Positions 34,399 through 42,012 of a DNA stretch of 64,000 bases are shown piece by piece. How positions within the stretch are numbered: the stretch's first letter is position 1; each line of letters opens with the position of its first letter. The notes beneath the pieces were generated by a model that did no database searches, had not been told where the DNA came from, and saw only the letters and a list, made by a program, of their open reading frames with translations. Location: NCBI GenBank assembly GCA_965115885.1, contig OZ220479.1, positions 1,798,001 through 1,862,000 of the forward strand. Reading direction: 5' to 3'. Source of the stretch: BD2-11 sp965115885. GTDB lineage: Bacteria > Gemmatimonadota > Gemmatimonadetes > Longimicrobiales > Gaopeijiaceae. A program made the position numbers and the translations under genes.

Positions 34399-34569
34399 GA
34401 AGCCTCCTGGGAGGATGCTGAAGTGAACGCCGCACGAGAGGTTAATATACGAGCTCGCCTCATCGTCACGCAAGCACGGCCACTCGAAGCGGTCAAAGTT
34501 AGGTCGGGTGGCCGAATTGCGCGTGTCGTTGAGGAAGAAGGCGGGATCGCACACACCTCCGCCTGAACC

Positions 34570-34839
34570 AGTGTGATCGTCGCTGCGGGCCCGGAGCGGC
34601 TCAAGGCGCTCCTCCGCTCGTCGAATCCATCAGGGAGACAGGCTACTCCGCCGACCACCTCGTACGCTTGGTCCGCGACGGCAAGATCCCGAACGCCGGA
34701 CGGCCCGGTGACCCCAGGATCGCGTCGGCACCTGCCCCGGAACGCGACGTTCGAGCTGCGCCCGGAGCGGACGCCCCGACGACGCCGACTCACGAACGAG
34801 CAGCTCGTGCAGTCCATCGTCGAGAGGGGAATCGAGTGA
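34570..34839 (+). pseudogene. Excisionase-like HTH gene, degraded copy
   Basis: Pieces equal to the 10203 gene are split over frames: GYSADHLVRLVRDGKIPNAG, then RRRLTNEQLVQSIVERGIE. Its end overlaps the start of the truncated integrase at 34836, as in the intact pair. Confidence 0.7.
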
Positions 34840-35022
34840 CGGAACGCGCGCGACGCGGATACAGCACCGGAGAACGGGGCCGGAACCGGATCAGGGTCTT
34901 CCCCGGCTCCAAGACCGGCCGGTTCCAGGTCGAGTGGCGCGAGAACGGGCGCAGGCTGAGCCGGTCGCTGGGGCATCGCGACTGGGCTCGGGCGAAGCGG
35001 CAGGCGGACGAGTTCGCCGCCG
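34836..35022 (+). pseudogene. Tyrosine recombinase copy 3 (N-terminal piece only)
   Basis: TERARRGYSTGERGRNRIRV through HRDWARAKRQADEFAAG matches the first 60 residues of the other integrases. The sequence then switches abruptly at 35022 into the reverse strand of the small membrane-protein fragment. Only the arm-binding part survives. Confidence 0.85.
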
Positions 35023-35215
35023 GCGCCGTCGCGATCACCGCGCCGCCGATTCCGTAGAGGACCGGCGAGACCACGGCGTCGCCGACGAGGGTGGCGACCG
35101 TGGTCATACCGACCATCGTTCCGTACATCGACAGGCCGAACGCCAGGCTCGTCACGGCCCCGACGGTGGCTCCCGCTTGGAAACCCTCCTTCGCGCTGCC
35201 GCCCACATGATCGGC
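35023..35215 (-). pseudogene. Small membrane protein, fragment (third copy)
   Basis: On the minus strand SAKEGFQAGATVGAVTSLAF is followed by GLSMYGTMVGMTTVATLVGD and VLYGIGGAVIATA. This shows the uninterrupted middle-to-end order of the family that the other two copies lack. It is cut at both ends by integrase sequence and by 35216. Confidence 0.55.
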
Positions 35216-35354
35216 TCGGGATCGATCAGGCCGTTGTCGAACGGTGGAACTCCGAACGCCGTTACGACCGAGCCGGACTGGCGCGGACGCGCCGGCGACG
35301 CCAGCTTCCGAACCGGGCAGATCGTGCAGTCCGTCGTCGAGAGGGTATCGAACG

Positions 35355-36515
35355 ATGGGACGCACGAAACGTGGCCGGCGCGGATACAGCGCCGGCGAAT
35401 GGGGCCGGAACCGGGTCAGGGTCTTCCCCGATCCCAAGACCGGCCTGTTCCAGATCGAGTGGCGCGAGAACGGACGCAGGCGGAGCCGGTCGCTGGGGCA
35501 CCGCGACTGGGTTCGGGCGAAGCGGTACGCGGACGAGTTCGCCGCGGGCTTCGTCGATCCGGAGACGAACGGCGAGGCAGAAGCCGAGCCCGAGCCGCTC
35601 ACGCTGGGGGCGCTTTTTGACATCTACGGTGAGGAGGTGACGCCCACGAAGAGCGAGCGGAGGCGGTGGCACGACAGGGCCGCCGCCAAGATGTTCCTCG
35701 GGCTCTTCGGACGGGATCGCGAGCCCTCCACTCTGTCCCGGAGGGACTGGGACCGGTTCATCCGCGAGCGGAGGGCGGGCGGGGTCGGGCCGACCGGCAA
35801 GCCGGTGTCGGACCGCACGGTCGCGGACGATCTGAAGTTCCTGCTCGCGGTGCTCAACTGGGCCGTGAGGTCGAAGGATGATCGGGGGCGCCCGCTTCTC
35901 GTCTCGAACCCGCTGAAGGGGCTCGGGACGCCCAAGGAGAAGAACCCGACGCGGGTCGTGCTGACCCAGGAGGAGTACCAAGCGTTGCTCCGGGTGTCGG
36001 CGCAGGTCGACTGGCGCTTCCGGGTCGCGCTCGTGCTCGCGCACGAGACGGGACACCGCATCGGGGCCATCCGCAAGCTCCGGTGGTCCGACGTCGACTT
36101 CGACGGTCGGGCCGTCCGGTGGAGGGCCGAGCACGACAAGACGGGCCACGAGCACACCACGCCCGTCACCGCCGACGCGCTGTCCGTTCTCGAGGACGCC
36201 TCGGCGAGACGTTCGGGCGCCGGGGACGCGCCGGTGTTGCCCGCCCTGCGGAATCCTGCGGAGTGGGTGGTTGCGTGGCGATGGCGCGCTTGGTGGCAGA
36301 AGGCCGAGAGGCTCGCCGAGCTCGAGCCGAAGCCCCGCAGGGGCTGGCACTCGCTGAGGCGGAAGTTCGCTTCCGACCTCATGGACCTGCCGCTCAAGGT
36401 GCTGTGCGAGCTCGGCGGCTGGAGGGACGCCAAGACCGTGCTCAGTTGCTACCAGCACACCAACGAGATGCAACTCAGAAAGGCGCTCGAGAGCCGATGC
36501 AGGGTTGACGCCTGA
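35355..36515 (+). CDS. int: Tyrosine recombinase/integrase (copy 4, intact)
   Basis: This 386-residue protein is closely similar to the 10607 integrase throughout. It has all catalytic residues: Arg in HRIGAIRKLRW, Lys in HDKTGHEHT, WHSLRR, LGGW and nucleophile Tyr in VLSCYQHT. The ATG at 35355 is preceded by a decayed end of the HTH gene (QIVQSVVERVSN, 35305-35345), so this copy has lost its excisionase partner. It could be active alone or act on sites left by its relatives. A stem-loop follows 45 bp after the stop. Confidence 0.9.
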   Translation: MGRTKRGRRGYSAGEWGRNRVRVFPDPKTGLFQIEWRENGRRRSRSLGHRDWVRAKRYADEFAAGFVDPETNGEAEAEPEPLTLGALFDIYGEEVTPTKSERRRWHDRAAAKMFLGLFGRDREPSTLSRRDWDRFIRERRAGGVGPTGKPVSDRTVADDLKFLLAVLNWAVRSKDDRGRPLLVSNPLKGLGTPKEKNPTRVVLTQEEYQALLRVSAQVDWRFRVALVLAHETGHRIGAIRKLRWSDVDFDGRAVRWRAEHDKTGHEHTTPVTADALSVLEDASARRSGAGDAPVLPALRNPAEWVVAWRWRAWWQKAERLAELEPKPRRGWHSLRRKFASDLMDLPLKVLCELGGWRDAKTVLSCYQHTNEMQLRKALESRCRVDA

Positions 36516-36559
36516 GCTGATGATCGATTCAGCGGGAATCGAACAGCGGGAATGCGCTC

Positions 36560-36581
36560 CATTGCTCCCGTAAGAGCAATG
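36560..36581 (+). terminator. Stem-loop after integrase copy 4
   Basis: CATTGCTC (36560-36567) pairs perfectly with GAGCAATG (36574-36581) over a 6-nt loop. It lacks a T-run, so it is at best a weak terminator. Confidence 0.35.
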
Positions 36582-36660
36582 AACGCAAGAGGATGACGGC
36601 CAAGTAGTCTGCGTCCCTCGGCGGCAGTGGAGGGGCCGCCGTCGGGCGGATCGCTTCAGC

Positions 36661-37778
36661 TCACGCGGTCTTCGCGGCCCTCTGCGCGTTCACCTCGCGG
36701 TTCGCGCACAGGAGCGTCGCGAGGGCCCGCTGGGCGTCTTCGCCGGCCTCGAGGTCGGTCTTCGCGAGCACGATGCGGTCGAGCTGCGCGAAGGTGACGC
36801 CCGGACGGAGGTACTGCTCGGCGTCGGGCAACGACTTGAGCTTGTCGTACGGCGTCATGACGTCCTGCTGGCGGTACTTGAGCTTCCGGCAACCCTTGGG
36901 CGTGACGGTCTCGGTGGGGAAGTTGCAGGGGCGATGGAAGTTGAGAAGCGGGTGAGATGCTCCCCGAGGAACGCGTTGAAGTGGGGGACCATCTCGGGCG
37001 CGACGTAGATGTGGCCCAGCCACTTGCGCACGACGGCGCCGTTCTTCGACTCGGCCAGCGCGTTGTCGTGCGAGCGGCGGGGCCGGGACTTGGTCAGCTT
37101 CTTGACGTGGAGGCGGTTGAGCAACTCGGCGACGCGGTGATTGATGTATTCGGAGCCGTTGTCGGCGTGGAACGCGTGGACGACGAAGGGGAAGGCGTCG
37201 ATCAGCTGCTCGAGCGCGGGGCCGAGGAACTCGTGGGTGAGGCGTTCGACGCACACAAGGTACTCGTGTTGAGTGACTTCGTCGACGACGTTGATGATGT
37301 AGGAGCCCTTCTTCCCATCGAGGTCGCCGAGGTGGACGCTGTCGACGCGGACGTAGCCGGGCTTGCCGTCGGGCTGCGGCTTGCGGCGCTCGCCGATCGA
37401 GACTTGAGTGGCGACGGTCTTGCGGAAGCGGAGGCGGCCGGCGCGGTAGTCGCGGCGCTTGCGGATGTTGTAGATGGTGCCGTTGGAGATGTTGGCGAGC
37501 CGCTTGAAGTCCTGGTCGCCGAAGACGTGGAATATGCGGTGGCAAAGGACCTTGGTGGCCGGACCGGCGAGCTGGCCCTGAGAGTCGTCGATCTTGGCGA
37601 GATGGGCGACGTCGCGGGCGGTGTAGACGCGCTGGAAGCGGTTGGCGGGGGGCTTGCGGCGGCGAACGGTTCGTCGCACCATTGGCTTCCGTTGGTCCAA
37701 CGGCTTGCATTCACGCGCGAGCGCGCAAGAGATGCTGAGCCCCGGTGGGCGTCGGCCCCTACGACTGGAGACATTCAT
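36661..37778 (-). pseudogene. DDE (rve-type) transposase with one-base deletion
   Basis: On the minus strand the front reads RFQRVYTARDVAHLAKIDDS, then PGYVRVDSVHLGDLDGKKG (Asp 1), VHAFHADNGSEYINHRV (Asp 2) and HDNALAESKNGAVVRKW (Glu). At about 36950-36960 a base is missing compared with the 15-kb copy, so the tail LLNFHRPCNFPTET...LKYRQQD is in another frame. Apart from that one lesion it is nearly complete. Its upstream end lies against the LRR gene start, so it may have supplied that gene's 5' region. Confidence 0.75.
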
Positions 37779-37783
37779 CTCTC

Positions 37784-40700
37784 ATGAGATTCCTTCCACG
37801 AACGCGTACGGCAACGGCCGGTCGCAGGCGATTCTTCGGATTCAGGGAACCCGGACTCGTTCATGCCGCCGTTCCGACCGCAGTCATTCTGTCCGCCCTG
37901 TGGGTGGCGGCCTGCGGCGACGACGGAACCTCGGCGACCGACCCGGTTCCGAACCGGGCGCCGTTGCCGACGGCGGAAGCGATCCCGGTCCAGACCGTGA
38001 CGGTGGGACGGACCGCGACCGTGGACATCTCGGGGACCTTCACCGACTCCGACGGGGACGCACTGACCTACGTCGCCGTCAGTTCCGACGACGGGATCGC
38101 CTCGGCGTCGATGGACGGCAACGTGGTGACCGTGTCGGCGGTCGCGGAGGGCGAGACGACCGTCGCCGTGACCGCTCGCGACCCGTACGGGCTGGAGGTG
38201 CGGGCGATGTTCTCGGTGGCGGTGAGGAAGGTTGCCGACCGCGCCGCGCTGGTGGCGCTCTACAACGCGACGGGGGGAACGAGCTGGACGCACAACGACA
38301 ACTGGCTCACGGACGAGCCCATCGGGAACTGGCACGGCGTGGAGGTGAACTCGGCGGGGAGGGTGGCCGCCTTGTTTCTCGGCGAAAACGGACTCAAGGG
38401 CGAGATTCCCCCGGAGCTGGGCCAGCTCGAGAACTTGGAACGGTTGTATCTCTACTCCAACGGCCTCACGGGCGAGATCCCCTCGGAGCTGGCCCAGCTC
38501 GAGAACTTGGAATTGTTGTCCCTCGCCGGCAACGGACTCAAGGGCGAGATCCCCCCGGAGCTGGGCCAGCTCGAGAACTTGGAACGGTTGTATCTCGGCG
38601 GCAACGGCCTCAAGGGCGAGATCCCCACGGAGCTGGGCCAGCTCGAGAACCTGGAATTGTTGTCCCTCAGCCACAACGGCCTCAAGGGCGAGATCCCCCC
38701 GGAGCTGGGCCAGCTCGAGAACTTGCAAGCACTGGACCTCAACAACAACAGCGGACTCAAGGGCGAGATCCCCCCGGAGCTGGGCCAGCTCGAGAACTTG
38801 GTATCGTTGTACCTCGGCCACAACGGACTCACGGGCGAGATTCCCCCGGAGCTGGGCCAGCTCGAGAACCTGCAAGCACTGTACCTCGTACACAACGGCC
38901 TCAAGGGCGAGATCCCCACGGAGCTGGGCCAGCTCGAGAACCTGGAATGGTTGTCCCTCAACAACAACGGACTCACGGGCGAGATTCCCCCGGAGCTGGG
39001 CCAGCTCGAGAACCTGGAATGGTTGTCCCTCAACAACAACGGACTCACGGGCGAGATTCCCCCGGAGCTGGGCCAGCTCGAGAACTTGCAAGCACTGGAC
39101 CTCTTACACAGCGGACTCACGGGCGAGATCCCCCCGGAGCTGGGCCAGCTCGAGAACCTGCAAGCACTGTACCTCAACAACAACAGACTCAAGGGCGAGA
39201 TCCCCCCGGAGCTGGGCCAGCTCGAGAACTTGAAATCGTTGTCCCTCGGCGGCAACGGACTCAAGGGCGAGATCCCCCCGGAGCTGGGCCAGCTCGAGAA
39301 CCTGGAATGGTTGTCCCTCGGCGGCAACGGACTCAAGGGCGAGATCCCCCCGGAGCTGAGCCAGCTCGAGAACTTGGAATCGTTGTCCCTCAGCGAAAAC
39401 GGACTCACGGGCGAGATCCCCCCGGAGCTGGGCCAGCTCGAGAACTTGCAAGCACTGTACCTCGGCCACAACAGACTCACGGGCGAGATCCCCCCGGAGC
39501 TGAGCCAGCTCGAGAACTTGAAATCGTTGTACCTCGGCCACAACAGACTCACGGGCGAGATCCCCCCGGAGTTTACGCAGTTGTCCTCGCTGGTCCTGTT
39601 TGGGTACCAGAATACTGAACTTTGCCTGACGCCCGAGGTCGCGGCGTGGCTAAAAACCGTGTCTCATGTGCAGGGGTCGGGCCAGACGTGCCAATCGGTG
39701 GATCGGGAGATTCTCGAGTTGTTGTACGAACGGACCGGAGGAGAGAACTGGCGTCGTAGAGACAATTGGCTCACCGACGCGCCGATAGGGAACTGGTCCG
39801 GCGTGAGTGTGGACTCGGCGGGAAGAGTGGTTGGCCTGCACCTCGGTGCCAATGGACTAAAAGGGATAATTCCTAGTGAGTTGGGCAAACTCGACAAACT
39901 ACGATATCTGTATCTAGACAACAACGGACTCAAGGGTGCAATTCCGAAAAAAGTCACGCAGCTTTCCTCGCTGGTCGTGTTTTGGTACCAGAATACTGAA
40001 CTTTGCCTGACGCCCGAAGTCGCGGCGTGGCTAAAAACCGTGTCTGATGTGCGGGAGTCGGGCCAGACGTGCCAATCGGTGGATCGGGAGATTCTCGAGT
40101 TGTTGCACGAGCAGACCGGGGGAACAAACTGGAATCGTAGAGACAACTGGCTCACCGACACATTCATCGGGAGCTGGTACGGCGTGAGTGTGAACTCGGC
40201 AGGGCGGGTGACGCAACTGGACCTCGGCCACAACGGCCTCACGGGCGAGATCCCCACGGAGCTGGGCCAGCTCGAGAACTTGGAACGGTTGTATCTCGGC
40301 GGCAACGGCCTCACGGGCGAGATCCCCACGGAGCTGGGCCAGCTCGAGAACTTGGAACGGTTGTATCTCGGCGGCAACGGCCTCAAGGGCGAGATCCCCA
40401 CGGAGCTGGGCCAGCTCGAGAACTTGGAATCGTTGTCCCTCGGCCACAACGAACTCACGGGCGAGATCCCCACGGAGCTGGGCCAGCTCGAGAACTTGGA
40501 ATCGTTGTCCCTCGGCCACAACGAACTCACGGGCGAGATCCCCACGGAGCTGGGCCAGCTCGAGAACTTGAAATCGTTGTCCCTCGGCCGCAACGGCCTC
40601 ACGGGCGAGATCCCCACGGAGCTGGGCCAGCTCGAGAACTTGGAATCGTTGTACCTCAGCGGCAACGGCCTCAAGGGCGAGATCCCCACGGAGCTGGGCC

Positions 40701-41404
40701 AGCTCGAGAACTTGGTATCGTTGTCCCTCGACTACAACGGACTCACGGGCGAGATCCCCACGGACCTGGGCCAGCTCGAGAACTTGCAAGCACTGGACCT
40801 CGGCGACAACGGACTCACGGGCGAGATCCCCACGGAGCTGGGCCAGCTCGAGAACTTGGAACGGTTGTCCCTCGGCCCCAACGAACTCACGGGCGAGATC
40901 CCCACGGAGTTGGGTCAGCTCGAGAACTTGGTATCGTTGTCCCTCGACTACAGCGGACTCACGGGCGAGATCCCCACGGAGTTGGGTCAGCTCGAGAACT
41001 TGGTATCGTTGTCCCTCGTACACAGCGGACTCACGGGCGAGATCCCCACGGAGTTGGGTCAGCTCGAGAACTTGGTATCGTTGTCCCTCGTACACAGCGG
41101 ACTCACGGGCGAGATCCCCACGGAGTTGGGTCAGCTCGAGAACTTGGTATCGTTGTCCCTCGACTACAACGGACTCACGGGCGAGATCCCCACGGACCTG
41201 GGCCAGCTCGAGAACTTGCAAGCACTGTACCTCGGCGACAACGGACTCACGGGCGAGATCCCCGAAGAGTTTACGCAGTTGTCTTCGCTGATCCTGTTTT
41301 GGTACCAGAATACTGAACTTTGCCTGACACCCAAAGTCGCGGCGTGGCTAAAAACCGTGTCTCATGTGCAGGGGTCGGGCCAGATGTGCCAATCGGTGGA
41401 TTGA
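37784..41404 (+). CDS. Leucine-rich-repeat lipoprotein (3' truncated)
   Basis: The 1206-residue product has a signal with lipobox LWVAAC (Cys about 46) and an Ig/cadherin-like domain (about 60-150, TFTDSDGDALTYVAVSSDDG). It then has a cap module (LVALYNATGGTSWTHNDNWL) and three blocks of 24-residue repeats of the plant-type form LGQLENLxxLxLxxNGLTGEIP. There are about 17 repeats in block 1, 2 in block 2 and 15 in block 3, separated by QNTELCLTPEVAAWLKTVS spacers. The protein stops at CQSVD, where spacers 1 and 2 continue into REILELL, so the 3' end is lost. It is probably surface-exposed and binds a partner. I chose ATG 37784 because the upstream codon lies in IS sequence. Confidence 0.85.
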   Translation: MRFLPRTRTATAGRRRFFGFREPGLVHAAVPTAVILSALWVAACGDDGTSATDPVPNRAPLPTAEAIPVQTVTVGRTATVDISGTFTDSDGDALTYVAVSSDDGIASASMDGNVVTVSAVAEGETTVAVTARDPYGLEVRAMFSVAVRKVADRAALVALYNATGGTSWTHNDNWLTDEPIGNWHGVEVNSAGRVAALFLGENGLKGEIPPELGQLENLERLYLYSNGLTGEIPSELAQLENLELLSLAGNGLKGEIPPELGQLENLERLYLGGNGLKGEIPTELGQLENLELLSLSHNGLKGEIPPELGQLENLQALDLNNNSGLKGEIPPELGQLENLVSLYLGHNGLTGEIPPELGQLENLQALYLVHNGLKGEIPTELGQLENLEWLSLNNNGLTGEIPPELGQLENLEWLSLNNNGLTGEIPPELGQLENLQALDLLHSGLTGEIPPELGQLENLQALYLNNNRLKGEIPPELGQLENLKSLSLGGNGLKGEIPPELGQLENLEWLSLGGNGLKGEIPPELSQLENLESLSLSENGLTGEIPPELGQLENLQALYLGHNRLTGEIPPELSQLENLKSLYLGHNRLTGEIPPEFTQLSSLVLFGYQNTELCLTPEVAAWLKTVSHVQGSGQTCQSVDREILELLYERTGGENWRRRDNWLTDAPIGNWSGVSVDSAGRVVGLHLGANGLKGIIPSELGKLDKLRYLYLDNNGLKGAIPKKVTQLSSLVVFWYQNTELCLTPEVAAWLKTVSDVRESGQTCQSVDREILELLHEQTGGTNWNRRDNWLTDTFIGSWYGVSVNSAGRVTQLDLGHNGLTGEIPTELGQLENLERLYLGGNGLTGEIPTELGQLENLERLYLGGNGLKGEIPTELGQLENLESLSLGHNELTGEIPTELGQLENLESLSLGHNELTGEIPTELGQLENLKSLSLGRNGLTGEIPTELGQLENLESLYLSGNGLKGEIPTELGQLENLVSLSLDYNGLTGEIPTDLGQLENLQALDLGDNGLTGEIPTELGQLENLERLSLGPNELTGEIPTELGQLENLVSLSLDYSGLTGEIPTELGQLENLVSLSLVHSGLTGEIPTELGQLENLVSLSLVHSGLTGEIPTELGQLENLVSLSLDYNGLTGEIPTDLGQLENLQALYLGDNGLTGEIPEEFTQLSSLILFWYQNTELCLTPKVAAWLKTVSHVQGSGQMCQSVD

Positions 41405-41410
41405 GGTGGT

Positions 41411-41440
41411 CGGGTCGGGGACTGGCGCGCCAGCTTTAGG
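41411..41440 (+). repeat. Three-copy palindromic element, copy 3
   Basis: Same 30-bp block as 11841-11870 with two changes, 6 bp after the LRR stop. Read on the minus strand it follows the putative domain VI of intron remnant C. Confidence 0.75.
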
Positions 41441-41839
41441 GTCCGGTGGAGTGCTCCGGCCCCCGCCCATCAAACCGGGCGTGCGGTTTTCCCGCACCCG
41501 GCTTACGTACGAGATCACGCCTTCGCGCTCGGAAGGCCATGACCCGTCGCTACCGACGGAGCCGCTCGGGCTCGCGTCGGGTTCCCCAAGTCGGAGTCCG
41601 CCGCGCTCAACGTCCGCTCGCGGTCTCCCTCGGGTTCATCCTTCAGCTTTCGCGTGTAGCACGTGCCGGAGTCTCCGAACGCCTTCGACCCTTGTAGGCT
41701 CTCGCCAGTGGCCACGTCCTTTCCCCCTTTCCGCACCGCTCTCGAACCAGGGCCCCTTTCCTCGACCGGCGTTACCCGGCGTCTCCAGTACTTACGGGCC
41801 CCTCCGCCACCCTGCCGGCCCGGACTTCCCGCGCCGCAC
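41441..41839 (-). ncRNA. Group II intron ribozyme remnant C
   Basis: Read on the minus strand it starts GTGCGGCGCGG (the GTGYG 5' consensus) at 41839. It shares the GTGCTACACGCGAAAGCTGA block with remnants A and B, and has domain V at 41503-41473 with the AGC triad, CG bulge and an A-rich loop. Domain VI (41470-41441) pairs GGG/CCGG with CCGG-A-CCC, leaving a bulged A that would be the branch point. It is too short for a complete domain I-IV and has no reverse transcriptase. Confidence 0.7.
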
Positions 41840-42012
41840 GTTCTTGTCGTGAACCGAGTCCAGAGAGATCTGCCTGAGCGGAATTGTCGTTTTCGGAGAG
41901 GCGGGTCATCGCACCTTGGGGGAGCTGGAGAGTTCGTGCGGCGGCTCTTCCGGAACGCGTGCCGCGAGGGTCGCTCGGCCGCTCCGGAGGAGCGTCCCCG
42001 CGTCGCAAGCGC

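Noticed and set aside
38452..41221. Long minus-strand frames over the LRR gene with regular repeats (QVLELAQLRGDLA and SSGGISPVSPL types)
   Set aside because: They are mirror readings of the 72-bp repeats. They have no ribosome site or family, and the plus frame has a lipoprotein signal and LRR consensus.
38380..41280. Regular tandem repeats considered as a CRISPR array
   Set aside because: The period is 72 bp of continuous coding sequence with no unique spacers and no cas genes. They are protein repeats.
37784..41839. Diversity-generating retroelement acting on the LRR gene
   Set aside because: No reverse transcriptase or template repeat is visible. The nearby ribozyme fragment is a group II intron remnant without an ORF.
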